Source of the DNA: Orientallactaga sibirica
Lineage: Eukaryota; Chordata; Mammalia; Rodentia; Dipodidae
Direction: 5' to 3'
DNA: 64,000 nt
Assembly: GCA_036365145.1 (NCBI GenBank)
Contig: JAEOAD010000029.1
Coordinates: 20,569,001 to 20,633,000, forward strand
Positions 20,600 to 31,859 of the stretch are shown in pieces. The notes beneath the pieces were generated by a model that worked only from the letters and a program-made list of their open reading frames with translations, was not told the DNA's origin and ran no database searches. The number at the start of each line of letters is the position of its first letter. Positions within the stretch are counted from its first letter, which is position 1. Made by a program: the position numbers and the translations under genes.

Positions 20600-22229
20600 A
20601 AATAAAGGAAGGAAGGAAGAAGTGAAGAGATGGAAATACTAAGTAAAGACAAAAAAATCACAGATATGGTATTTGTAATATATTATAAGTTTTAGGAAGA
20701 ACTATATAGCCCAACAATGCAATATTACGCTAAAGAAATTAATAATAATTTGAATTAAATGTTTTTTAACTAAATGTTTAAAAGCATATTAAAAGTAAGT
20801 TCCTAACAGAATGTAATGAGAAGATAGCCTGTAGAGATACAGGACTTAAATAAGTACAACATTGTAATTGTCATGTTGGAAACAGTAAATATATCAAGAT
20901 CACCACAAGTATCTCTTTCTTGGCTTTAGCTTGAATAATGACTTTTTACCTACAATTCTTGTCATGCCTGTGATAGTCACTTTTTCTCCATGCTGCAATT
21001 AAGTACTTGATGAAAAAAATCTCAGGGAAGGTGGGTGTTTTTCTTTTTTGTGTGTGGCTTTAGGGAACAAAGTCAATGATGCCGAGGGTGGTGTGGCAGC
21101 AGGAGAGGGAGGCATCTGTTTACAAGGCATCTGTAGTCAAGAAGCAGAGAGAGATGAATGCTGGTGCTCAAGACCACTTTTTCTTTCCTTCATTTTGATT
21201 CAGTCCAGGACCCCAGCCCACTGAATGGTGTTGTCCATATTAAAAGTGGGTGTCCTTTCTCAGCTAAGCCTATCTAGAATACCACTAACACACTAAGATA
21301 TATGGATCCCACATGACTCTCATTCCAGTGAAGTTGACAAAATAAGATTAGCTATCACACAACCCACTGAGATTATAATAATGATAAAATTACAATAAAT
21401 GACCTAAGGGATTACATGATACATCAAAAGAATTATATGCATACCTTGATTATTTACCAAACAAGTGATGTCTGAAAAATCCTTATACATAACAGAAAAC
21501 AAAACAAAAATAGTGAAATTAAAAAAAAAAACTATATTCAAATGAATGAAGGCACTTCAAATTTCAAAACAGATATATATCAAATTTCACAAATAATCTA
21601 ATTAAAACATTATAATTCAATCAGAAAAGAGAGAGAGAGAGAGAACTAGGCCAGAAAGCAAGCTATTGCCCAGTGGAATAATTAAGTCCCTGACATGGTC
21701 AGAGAACTCCTCAGCCAGAGGAAAATGAAAGTGTAAATGCAAAGTGCTGATGTAAGGAAAATGTGATCACAAATATTACACCAGCCAAGATGTTTTTAAT
21801 TTAAACTTCAAAAGAGACATTAAAAATAATTTAGGGAATAAAACATTCATGTTAATAAAAGCATTCACCAAGGAGATCAAGTAAGGCAATATGACACAGA
21901 GAAGCAATAACCAAAAATGAATGACATACAACAGAAGGGGCCTGCTCTACTGCTCCAGGAATGAAGGTACAGAATAGTGGACTTCACCTTTGTAAACATT
22001 CAAAAGTAAAACCTATTTTACAACTCCAGTGCCTTCCTTACATAATCTAACAATAAAATATAGATAAGCCATTAATGCATCAAGCATAAAAATGTGAGAT
22101 AATGAACTTGGGAAGAGAGTGAGGAAAAGGATAGGATATAACTTGAGAACAATGAAAAAATAAATACATAAATATCTGCTGAAGTAAAGCTATACAGTAA
22201 AATACAAAAAAAAAAAAAAAAATTGTACA
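20600..22229. other. AT-rich, nothing recognised
   Basis: Unique-looking AT-rich DNA with a GGAA-rich patch near 20605 and a short (GA)n at 21628-21642. No coding signal. Confidence 0.4.
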
Positions 22230-22376
22230 GGGCTGGAGAAATGACTTAGCTGTTAAGGCACTTGCTTGCAAAGCCAAGGACTGTGGTTCGATTCCCCAGG
22301 ACTCACGTAAGCCAGATGCACAAGGGGGTGCATGCATCTGGAGTTCGTCTGTAGTGGCTGAAGGCCCTGGCATGAC

Positions 22377-22416
<40 letters not shown>

Positions 22417-22465
22417 ATTTCTTTATCTCTCTCTCAAATAAATAAAAATTAAAATTTAAAAAAAA
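22230..22465 (+). mobile_element. DIP-type SINE
   Basis: Clear copy: GGGCTGGAGAAATGAC head, a GGTTCGATTCCCC B-box-like motif, AAGCCAGATGCACAAG core, (CT)n at 22381-22412 and an AAATAAATAAAAATT tail. Confidence 0.93.
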
Positions 22466-22924
22466 CTATAAACTTCAAAACACAAGAATTCTGATGGGAA
22501 GGAAAATCTAGGAGAGGAGCAGAGTGGGTATCTGCAGCCATACTCTTTATTCATGAAAAGGTATTAAGTGATACTAAATGAGAAAAGTTAACATATAATG
22601 TCTTAGAGCACATAAATAGAGATGAGTTGTTTTCATAATTTTGTAATGATGTTTGAATAGATTCTTCTCTTTAAACAAATGTGACAAGAAAGCAGAAGGG
22701 GAACTATCTGGGGGTGGTAAGCGGCCAGTGATGGGAGATGTGGCAAGGAAAAATTGGGGATATGAATTTGAGCAACAATAATATATCTGTGAAAATATCC
22801 TATCAAAACCCACTAATTCATAGACTAACTTTTTAAAAAGGTAACACTAAACCAAATTACACATTTATATACTTATACACATAAAAGCACATTAAATTTT
22901 AAGCAATTCCTTTTTTGTTGTTGT

Positions 22925-22998
22925 AATACTGGGCATTAAATTTAAGACCTCACACATGCTAGGCAAGTACTCTACAACTGAGCTACCTTCCACCCAGT
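22925..22998 (-). mobile_element. ID element
   Basis: Reverse complement carries the ID motifs TAGCTCAGTTGTAGAGTACTTGCCTAGC. ID elements derive from BC1 RNA, itself tRNA-Ala-like. Confidence 0.75.
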
Positions 22999-23243
22999 TA
23001 TCTTTCTAGCACTAAGCCACTCTTTCTATTTTCACTCATTTTGTTCTACTGCCATGGCATGACTATGCCTGTGCAAAAACCAATCATCCCTACTGTTCTG
23101 ATAATTTCTGACCCTTCTATGGTACATTTATATAATGCCTACAACTGTAAAACAAAGAAATTCTTGAAGAACTATGTACATAATTTTATAAATTGTATTT
23201 TTAAAGTGGTAGACACATTTTTGATTTTTGTTCTGTTTGTGTT

Positions 23244-23448
23244 TGTATGTATTTATTTATTTGAGAGCGACCGACAGAGAGAGAGAGAGAATGGGCCTGC
23301 CAGGGCCTCCAGTCATTGCAAATGAACTCCAGATACATGCGCCACCTTGTGCATCTGGCTTATGTGGGTCCTGGGGAATTGAGCCTCGAATGAGGGTCCT
23401 TAGGCTTCACAGGTAAGTGCTTAACTGCTAAAACATTTCTCCAGTCCC
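23244..23448 (-). mobile_element. DIP-type SINE
   Basis: Minus-strand copy with TATTTATTTATTTGAGAG tail, (GA)n, core and head ending near 23448. The 94- and 62-codon plus frames inside it are chance. Confidence 0.88.
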
Positions 23449-23497
23449 TGTACGTATTTCTTGAGTTTTAAAATATTCATTTAATAAGCACTTTTTA

Positions 23498-23612
23498 AAA
23501 GTTATTTATTTATTTATTTGTTTGTTTGTTTGTTTGTTTGTTTATTTGAGACAGAGAAGCAAGGGAGAGAGAAAGAATGGGCATGCCAGGGCCTCTAACC
23601 ACTGCAAATGAA
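23498..23612 (-). mobile_element. 5'-truncated DIP SINE with (TTTG)n tail
   Basis: The tail has expanded to TTTA/TTTG repeats (23505-23548). Only the 3' half up to the TGCAAATGAAC core is present. Confidence 0.8.
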
Positions 23613-23647
23613 CTATTCTTAACATTTCAACAAAAGCCAATATTTCA

Positions 23648-23771
23648 AGCCGGGCGTGGTGGCGCACACCTTTAATCCCAGCACTCGGGAGGCAGAGGTA
23701 GGAGGATAGGCCACCCTGAGACTACATAGTTAATTCCAGGTCAGCCTGGACCAGATCTTTTAAAAAAAAAA
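23648..23771 (+). mobile_element. B1 SINE with 16-bp TSD
   Basis: GCCGGGCGTGGTGGCGCAC head and A-rich tail. Perfect repeats AAAAGCCAATATTTCA at 23632-23647 and 23772-23787. The little-decayed CpGs in the head suggest a recent copy. Slightly 3'-shortened. Confidence 0.95.
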
Positions 23772-23989
23772 AAAAGCCAATATTTCAGATCTTTTAATTT
23801 TAATACCCTAATTAAAGCTTATTAATTAAAATATCAATTCAAAGAAAATTTCACATAGAAAAGAGATAAATTTGGCATATGGCTAAGATCAAATACCACA
23901 GGACACAGGATATGTTACATGATTTATAATACTGAATCTAATCTGAGTGTGTATCCAGGAAACAGAAATGATACTTCCTGCTTTTTTAT

Positions 23990-24330
23990 CACTTAGGCCA
24001 GACAGGGGCTTTTCCTATATGTTTAAATAAAATGTCTCAACTCTTCTGCTTCTACATTATTCTCAGTTCTGTGGCTTCTGCATCTGACTGGGTACCTATA
24101 ATATATGTTATATTGCTAAATATTCATGTGCTATTTCAGCTTGTTGACAGCTGATTCTAGGAATGCAGTAACAACCCCATCACAGACCCAACCATATTTG
24201 TAGCCCAAATGTTGAAAACATTGTGACCTTGAGAACACCTAGAAGGTAAATCATTTCTAAGAATGTCTGCCCCCACCTCCAAATCTTAAGACCTGAACAG
24301 AGGTGACAATTATTTATCCCATGGTCTTCA
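23990..24330. other. Nothing recognised
   Basis: No gene or repeat I can name. Confidence 0.35.
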
Positions 24331-24332
24331 AA

Positions 24333-24730
24333 TGCCTGTGGTGGGAACTTCTAATTGGAAGCCTCCCTTGAGAAGAGCTGTGCTCTAATTAACAAAGCAC
24401 TCCAGCTGATTGCTCCAGCTGTTTCTGCTGGATGCTGTAAGCACCTGATCTGCTATTCTGCTTGCCCTTTGTTTCGCTTTTCAATGAGGCTACTGCTGTC
24501 ATTTCTGCTGGATGATGACCACTGTATGGCTTTCTATTCTGCTTGCTTCCTCTTTTCATTGCTACTCCAGTCATTTATACTGGATGTTGGTAAATGCCTG
24601 ATTTTATGTTCTTTTCATTATCTACTACTTAACATTCCTTCTTTGACTTTTGTTTGCTGTATCCCCAATAAGCTCACGTTTGAAAGAAACTATAGCCCTG
24701 ATGGATCATTTTTTCAGGATGTTACATCTC
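24333..24730 (+). mobile_element. Possible LTR with internal tandem repeat
   Basis: Starts near TGTGGTGGGAACTTC and has CCCCAATAAGCTCACG near 24662, which looks like a decayed polyadenylation signal, as in rodent LTRs. Three diverged ~72-80 bp units (starts 24422, 24502, 24574) sit inside. The 130-codon plus frame here is composed of these repeats. Alternative: an unclassified local repeat. Confidence 0.35.
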
Positions 24731-25009
24731 ATTGCATGGAACCATAACTTTAGGTCTGTATGGCTGCGGTCACCCCTCAGGGAAGAAGGATGGAATTTAC
24801 ATGCAGTGATTTCACTGATGTCTCCAGTTTCTTCTTACAATTCTATCATTTTTTCCTTGGATTTGATGTTTTCCCTTTCCAATATGGCAAATGGAACCCA
24901 GACCCTTACAAGGCCTAGGTAAATGGTTTCCAGTTCAGCCACACCTCCAACCTCTTCCATTAGTTTTGACCTCAGGTGTTCTGATTTTGGGTTGTTCATT
25001 TCCCTTTGT

Positions 25010-25110
25010 TTTGTTAAGATAGGGTCTTTTTAATGTAGCCAAAGCTGGACAGGAATTCTGAGTCCTTCTGACTCATTTTTGGAGTTCTGAGATTATCACA
25101 CCATCCTTAT
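25010..25110 (-). mobile_element. Very diverged B1-like SINE
   Basis: TAAGATAGGGTCTTTTTAAT, GTAGCCAAAGCTGGACAGGA and TCTGAGATTATCACAC follow antisense B1 order. Confidence 0.45.
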
Positions 25111-25559
25111 TCTAATAATTTTACATGATAAGGATTATAAATAATATATCTTATTGACAAAGACAATTCCTTCATTGAGTACAAAAATTTTCATTACCAT
25201 GACCTATGTTCTAGAAGTATTTCTAGTAACATCCTTTTATGCATGTATTTACTTTTATTTCATGAATTATAGCTCTGAAATTCAGTATAGTTTATATTTA
25301 CAATTAATTATATAAAGTTCACAATGAATATTGTCTGAATTGACAATTTAAAAAAATTTATATTATTGTTCAAATTTTCAACAAAATCTAACATAATGCA
25401 AAATGCTGAATACAGTCATAAAAAGAGAAACTTAAGTTTTGTCAAATTCAGGCAGAAAATTATGACCTTTATTTGTTTTTTTCATGTATAATTAAAGGAC
25501 CTCTATGATACTTGCTCTTAATTATTAGTTTTGTTCTTTTTTATTAAGTGCTCATTTCT

Positions 25560-25900
25560 CAATACTTGGTCTTTTATGAGATGAATTTCCCATTGTATTT
25601 TTTTATTGGTTTCTCATTTTGCTGAAGAATTTCCAAAGTTTTTTTTTTTTCAAAAAAGTATGAGCTACTTATTTCCTTTTTGAAGCTTGAGTATCTGAAA
25701 TTTTCACTTGCCTGTTTCCACATATGAATGATAAGTTGGCTAGGTATGGAATTATTGTGTCACAATTTTTTTCACATTATTCTTATAGTCCATTGTTTTG
25801 TCCTCAGGGTTTCAATGTGCTAATCTGTGATTCTGTCTCACATCCATGACAACTCTGAAGTTTGTAAAGGGTGACATTGAAGATGGGGATGAGGTCAGTT
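25560..25900 (-). mobile_element. Possible old L1 fragment
   Basis: Antisense phrases such as GTTGGCTAGGTATGGAATT and CATTGTTTTGTCCTCAGGGT resemble older mammalian L1 ORF2. Weak. Confidence 0.35.
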
Positions 25901-27395
25901 GGTTTAGATTTCCTCTAGAAAGTTGCTGCCTGTGAATGATGCTGTTATCTGGCTTATATCATAGATTAATTTTTCTTCCATCTTTTTAGTGCATAAACTA
26001 AAACAGAAGTGACAGATATGTATTAACAAGTCCTTTCTCTCTTAGGACATGTCAACAATATTTTTATGCAAAAGGCAATGATGAATATTTATAATTACTT
26101 CTATTTTAAACTAAATTTTATTGTGTGTACTTGAAATTTACAAAGTGATATTATGCATATAGGTATGAAATTTTTATAGCAGTGAAGCAGGTTAATTGGA
26201 ATTTCTTTCATAAATACACATTAGAAAAGAAGACAAAATTATACAATTTTTAACCTAAATCAGTACAGTGAATCTGCCATGGACTCAGTTATTATGATGT
26301 CTGTGGAAAACATTATGTCGGGCAAAAATTATAATTACTTTTTCAGAGTATAGGTCCTTTACATTTTTTTCATAGGTTTCATCTACACTTTTACTAGGGG
26401 AGGGTTTAGTGTCATTTTCTCAAACAAGAGGCACTAATTTCAGAATTCAATACAGCTGATTTGGAGTAATTCCAAGACTAAGAGCACAAGATAAGCACTT
26501 GTCTGGTGTTTTTTTTTTTTACATTTTTTAATACCTTGAGAGTCTTAGCCAGAATTATCAGCTTGATGGAACTACACTGAAAATAAGTGTTTCATGCAAG
26601 TCTCTGAGCTCATCCCAACCTTGCTGACTATGTTTGCTTTACAATATAGGTTCAATTCCATGCCTTTCTGCACTCCTTCAGACCTAAGAGCTAAAGGGAC
26701 TCCCCAGGGTTTCATATATGACACTTTATAGCAGACTTGTAAGCATCTCCCCCTCTGTCTTCTACACTAGGGTACCTGTGGCAGTATAATCAAAATGCAG
26801 TAAAGGTCTGTCACACACCATTCTGAGAGTCAGGTAGCTCCTTCAGGCACTTAGGGTAATTGGGACAGGCAGGAAAGTCTGCACTTGCTACAGATCAAAG
26901 GATGATCTGACATTTTATTTCTTGTCTAGCCCTAATATTGTGGTTGGTTGGTGAACTTTAGACTCCAGAACTTGGCTTCATGGCCAGATTCTTCCTGAGA
27001 CAGCCCCTAGCCCAGACCAATCACCATCACTCTGGTTCACCCAAGCCAGAAGGCAGGGCCCACCACCACAAGGTTATAAATATGTTTGCGAGCGGAGGGC
27101 AAGATCTCTCCATTCCTGATGTAAACACTTTAGGTGTCCAAAACCCACTAAGTCAGTCTTGAAAACCACAAGTGTGTTGTCAAAATTAACAACTTAATCT
27201 ACTTGGGAAATATCAAGATAAGACAAAAAAAGAAAATGAATGTGGCTTTCTAGAGTCATTCAGAAAGAAAAATAAAATGCAAGAGAAAGGGAGAAGACTT
27301 AGAGACCTGCTCTTGGCATGTAGAGGACTCTTATAGCTAAAATACAAAGAAATAATGATCTCCACTTTTAGTGTTGAATCTACTAAAGTAAAAGA

Positions 27396-27530
27396 GTGCC
27401 TGGCATGGTGGCAACACCTTTAACCCCAGCACTCAGGAAGCAGAGGTAAGATGATCAGCATGAGTTCCAGGCCATCCCGAGACTACAGAGTGAGTTATAG
27501 GTCATCTGGAAAAAAATAAGACCCTAACAC
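27396..27530 (+). mobile_element. B1 SINE
   Basis: GCCTGGCATGGTGGC head, CAGCACTCAGGAAGCAGAGG and GAGACTACAGAGTGAGTT. The tail runs directly into a CA repeat. Confidence 0.85.
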
Positions 27531-27534
27531 ACAC

Positions 27535-27585
<51 letters not shown>
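27531..27585 (+). repeat. (CA)n microsatellite
   Basis: About 27 CA units with one CG step, grown from the end of the preceding B1. Confidence 0.95.
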
Positions 27586-27587
<2 letters not shown>

Positions 27588-27664
27588 TACTAAGGCAAAA
27601 GAGTTACAAATGTCTTATAAAGGGAGATTTTAGCTGTATTTGGGGTTTTATTTACTTATTTTTA

Positions 27665-27821
27665 TTTACTTTTTTTTGGAGGGGGGTTACAAGGAATGGT
27701 CTCACTCTAGCTGACCTGGAATTCACTATGTAGTCTCAGGATGGCTTCAAACTCACAGCTATCTTTCTACCTCTGCCTCCCAACAGTTGGGATTAAAAGC
27801 ATGTGCCACCATGCCTGACTT
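27665..27821 (-). mobile_element. B1 SINE
   Basis: T-rich tail, GGAATTCACTATGTAGTC and GGGATTAAAAGCATG; antisense. Confidence 0.88.
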
Positions 27822-27839
27822 TATTTTTTAATTAATTAG

Positions 27840-28545
27840 TATTTAATGATTCTTTGTGTGTGGCTTCAAGCCTCCAGGTCCTTTAATAATCTCTGTTCTT
27901 CTAAAGCATTGATCCTTCACCATGACATGATGCTCACAGAACTTTCTCTTCCACGAGACTTTAAAAAAGCCTTGAAATATGTTACTGTAGGACCAACCTT
28001 GGGTGACATGAGTAATGAGGCCTGCCATCCCAGGTTTCCTAGGATCCAGGTAGCTCCATCCTGGGCTGGGCATGAACGGAGGCACTTACTACACACCCGT
28101 GAGCCAACGTGAGTAGATTCTCTTTGAGAATTCTCAGAGCCAGACAGGTGTCATGTTGGGACTTGACTCCTGTTTTTGCTCACTTAGCCAAGTTTTGAAT
28201 TTAGAAATACAGCTTCAGAAACACTGAACACTGGGAACTAGGATTTCTGACTACTGAAAATGAAGCTTGTTTTTCTTTGTTATACATTGCAAGTGCCTTC
28301 TAGCTTTCACCTTTTGCATTATTTAATGACTAAAATACTATCATTGCAAGAGAAACATGCAATCCTTCTCACTTTGGGAGCTCTGTTTGTCTCAGTGGGT
28401 AACCTGTAGCATGAGCTGGATGAGATACTGACTCACAGACTATTTAAATAGAGAAAGACAAGCAACCTCCTCATGACAAGTCAAATGCCACCTTAGTATG
28501 TTAAAGTCTTTGATAAAATAAAAATCAGATCGTCCTTATGTCAAT
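27840..28545. other. No recognised gene; overlapping open frames only
   Basis: 27843-28112 is open on both strands for 80-88 codons, but neither protein shows a domain I know. A decayed retrocopy is possible but not supported. Confidence 0.3.
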
Positions 28546-29085
28546 TTCTTCATTTTTTTTTTTTCCCATATTTTCAATTTATTTTTATTAGATATAGACA
28601 TACTTATTACATAAACACCATGTGTTGGTACCAACCTTCTCCCTTATTCCTGCCCCTTTTCCAATGAGGCCCTCCTTATTGTGGATGCAGGTCAACTCCA
28701 TGGGGACTTCGGGTCATACATTGTGGGGGCAGCAGTCAGTTATGGGGAGAGACAATGTCTCTGTGCATAATGTCCCAACTTGGGGCTCTAACAATCTTTT
28801 TTTACTTCTTTTTTGCAAAATTCCCTGAGCCATGCTGGGAGCATTTTAAGCCTATTTAAGTGATGGACTCTTGGGAGCCTCCAGATCTATGCTTTGGTAG
28901 GTGTTGAGTGTCCTCAGTGTCTATCTCCTTCACCCTTGTGCTGACGTCAGGTTCACCAAGAAAGCAGCATTCTTGCTCATTTCCCCAATTCCTCTGTGGC
29001 TTCAGCTAGGGCCAGGGTGAAGTGCACTGGGTTGTTTATCTCCTCAGGTCTAACTATAATCTGAAAAAGAGAAACAGAATCTCCA
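28546..29085 (-). mobile_element. L1 3' end, second lineage
   Basis: Left edge is a T-run (antisense tail). The body shares many phrases with 30425-30775 (ATGTGTTGGTACCA, GGCAGCAGTCAGT, GCAAAATTCCCTGAGC) and, on the other strand, with 36840-37320. The similar sequence to about 29640, with its AAAAGAGAAAAGG run, may be more of the same element. Confidence 0.65.
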
Positions 29086-30424
29086 GTGGAGAGTGAAGTC
29101 AGCACCAGTTAAATAGGATAACCATTATTAACTTAGAGAAAATTTAAAGGGTGTAGGCCCTCTTATAGCCCAAGATTAGTGGGAGCTTGACATTCAAAAG
29201 CAAAATCATTATCTTGATATTATTCTCACTTGTTTCCCAGTTCCATATATGGTTTCCTTTTCACTGAGTGGATCTATTAGTTAATCCAAGAGAAGCTGTT
29301 TATCCACCATGGCTTTGTGCCACTATTGCACTTATGTGAGAATTGCATCAGGTTGTTTGCTTCTGAGTAGCTTAGACTTTGAGTTGCTCAGACAGATGTT
29401 GGCCACTTTTCCCTAGTAGCTCATGTAGTACCTTCCAGCAGCAGATGGGTTAACTTTCTGGGGACTGGCTCTCTTCTGGCTTCCAACCAAGTCTCCCCTT
29501 GTTGGTCTCTCTGATCAACAGCTCACTGTGGATGATAACTGCATCCTGGTTCAGGGCCAGCACCAAGGGAAAAGAGAAAAGGAAAAAGACAAAGATAGAA
29601 AAAAAGAAAAAAAGAGAAACAGGTGAAATTTAAGGTTAGGCTTCATCTCACACTCTTCAGGGCCTTTTAATTCATGTGCTCCCCCTAAGGTCTTATTGTG
29701 GAAGTTACACTAAAAGTTTGAACCCTCAATTTCTGCTTTCTAATGATGCTATCCTGGTTCCATGAAGAATTATTTTTGTACAGTGAACATGAGAAACATT
29801 CTACATAAAAAAATATATTCACAAAGTCTTCAAGATATTTCTTACCAGCATTTAACACCCACTGTGTTATTGTGGCCTATTCTTTCCACTTTGAAGCGTA
29901 TATATTTTCTCCTTGTTATCCCACCCTTATTTCCCCTTCTCTACTTCCTTCATTCTTTCCTTCTTTGAAAATAGAGATGATCCCTTGCTAGTATGGTATT
30001 ACTGTTTACAATTGTAAATGCCACAATGAAAATCTTTTGAAAATTCAAAAAACATCTAGCACTTGCATCTACACCTGCATCTACAGCTGGAATTCTTATT
30101 TCCTCAGACAAGTACCTGACATATTGCTGGGATTGATATATTTGTGGAAATCCAAATAAATTGTAGGAACTAGTATAAATAATAATTTTCACTGAAATTT
30201 TGAAAATTAGTCATTTTTATTCACAAAGTGGGACTGCAGTTTATAGCAGAACTCTTTCTTTTGCACTATACCTCATAAGTGGGTATAAACATTCATGGCA
30301 ATATATTAAAGTATGAATTATGTGTTTCCTGGCACTGGCACATATTGGGTCATTTGCTCACTTAACCATAGCTCACTTGCTACCTCATGCAAAAGTCCTC
30401 TATCCATCCCCTACTCATTAGACA
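29086..30424. other. Unassigned, possibly old L1 in parts
   Basis: 29565-29620 is an A/G-rich run. 29930-30200 reads faintly like antisense L1. Nothing firm. Confidence 0.3.
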
Positions 30425-30775
30425 GGGATATATATTTACAAAAATATTTAGTATGGATACATCATGTGTTGGTACCATCCTTTCCCACATCCTTGCCCTC
30501 ATTCCACTGGGGGGGTCCTCCTCAATGGGGTTGTAGGTATTCCGTATGGGATTGTGGTTTATGTATTGTGGGAACAGCAGTCAGTAATTGGGGGAGACAA
30601 TGCCTCTGGCCATTATATCCCACCCTGTGACTCTTACAATCTTTGTGCCTTCTCTTCTGCAAAATTCCCTGAGCTGTGGTATGTTTTAAGTCTACTTCAG
30701 TGATGAGTTCTTAGGAGCCTCTGGATCTCTGCTTTGGTCAGCATCTGTCTCCTTCACTAGACAGGCTTTTCTTAA
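30425..30775 (-). mobile_element. L1 3' end, second lineage
   Basis: Diverged copy of 28546-28930, same orientation. The 105- and 79-codon plus frames are antisense to 3'UTR and have no meaning. Confidence 0.65.
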
Positions 30776-30780
30776 TCATT

Positions 30781-31165
30781 GTGATGGATTTAATCTTGTC
30801 CCTTGGAAACTATGTATGTGATCTCATTTTCAGAATCTTCATAGATGTAATTGAGTTAAATATTCCTGAGATTGTCACGTGTTACACAATGAGCCCTCAG
30901 TCAATATCATACATGTCTTTCTATGAATCAGAAGGTGAAACAAACATAGAAACATAAACAGAATTGAAAAGGCATATGAGGACAGAGACAGAAATTTCAA
31001 TTCTGAATGACAACCCAAGAGAAAGAGTCACCAGAAGCTATAAGAAGCAAAAAATATCTCGATCTTCAGAGGCAGCACAGGCTGCCAACAGCAGAATCTG
31101 GATTCTGACTTCAAGAATCAGAACAGAATAAAGTCATGTTCGTTTAAGAGACTAAGTTTGTATTA
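30781..31165 (+). mobile_element. Ancient mammalian LTR-like element
   Basis: Motifs in the expected order for an old mammalian LTR: AATCTTGTCCC, CATAGATGTAATTGAGTTAAA, CACCAGAAGCTATAAGAAGC and GAATAAAGTCATGTTCG near the end. The family name is uncertain. Confidence 0.45.
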
Positions 31166-31336
31166 ATTTGTTGTTTTTCTACCAAAAACCACATTGTTTT
31201 TCTTCTCACTCAGTACATCTCACTATGGAACAGTCCTCTCTTTTGTTTGTTAGGTGCATTGTCTCTCATCAGCAGGTGGACAAGAGGGTTGTTGTTTCAT
31301 TCACATCTTTACCTCCAGTGTTTCACTTTCTCATGC

Positions 31337-31390
31337 TGGATATCAAACCCAGGGCCTCATGCATGCTAGTCAAGCACTCTACCACTGACT
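31337..31390 (-). mobile_element. ID element fragment
   Basis: AACCCAGGGCCTCATGCATG and CAAGCACTCTACCACTGA are the reverse complement of the ID B and A box region. Confidence 0.65.
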
Positions 31391-31566
31391 TTTATTCCAT
31401 TTTTTAATTTTAAACATTTTTGTTATTGAGAATATGACAAAATGATATTCATTATGACATTTTATATGTGTACGCCATTGTACTTTGCTCTTACTTCCCC
31501 ATTTGTCCTTTTGACTCCCAAATAGTTCCTTTCTGATTTTTTGCCACTTGTGTTCCTTTGGTCTCT

Positions 31567-31668
31567 CTTTTTGGAACAGAATCTCAGTATAGATCTCAAG
31601 CTGGCCTTGACTCTCCTGTCTTAAATTCCCAAGTGTTGGGAGTGCAGGCATGAATGAAAATGCCCGGC
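31567..31668 (-). mobile_element. B1-like SINE, old
   Basis: CAAGCTGGCCTTGACTCTCC and AAGTGTTGGGAGTGCAGGCA are antisense B1 blocks. Confidence 0.65.
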
Positions 31669-31806
31669 ATTCATTAGTGTTTAAATGGTGTCCAGTACAA
31701 ATTAAAAATTAAATAATTTGAATGTAGGCAGAACAAGGAAAGGGAACAAATGAAGAGCAAAATGTAGAACAATGTAGGAAGAACAGAGAGAAAGGAAGGA
31801 AGAAAT

Positions 31807-31857
31807 AAAGAAGAAAAGGGAAGAAAGGGAAAGGAAGAGAAGGGAGGGGAGGGGAGA
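31807..31857 (+). repeat. Purine-only tract with G-runs
   Basis: 51 bp with only A and G, including several GGG/GGGG runs at its right end. Could adopt triplex or quadruplex structure. Confidence 0.85.
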
Positions 31858-31859
31858 TA

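Larger units (their letters stand above)
24770..27395. other. Mostly AT-rich unique DNA
   Basis: Contains a B1-like trace at 25010-25110 and an old L1-like trace at 25560-25900, both listed. Otherwise nothing recognised; a 60-codon frame at 26980-27162 shows no family features. Confidence 0.35.

Noticed and set aside
22230..22300. tRNA gene from the tRNA-like head with GGTTCGATTCC
   Set aside because: It is the promoter head of a DIP SINE followed by its core, CT block and tail; no cloverleaf with CCA-ready end.
22381..22412. CRISPR-like or other regular array in CT and GA blocks
   Set aside because: These are simple repeats inside SINEs; no repeat-spacer structure anywhere in the window.
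27843..28112. Possible retrocopy with frames open on both strands
   Set aside because: No recognisable protein family, no A-tail and no TSD found.
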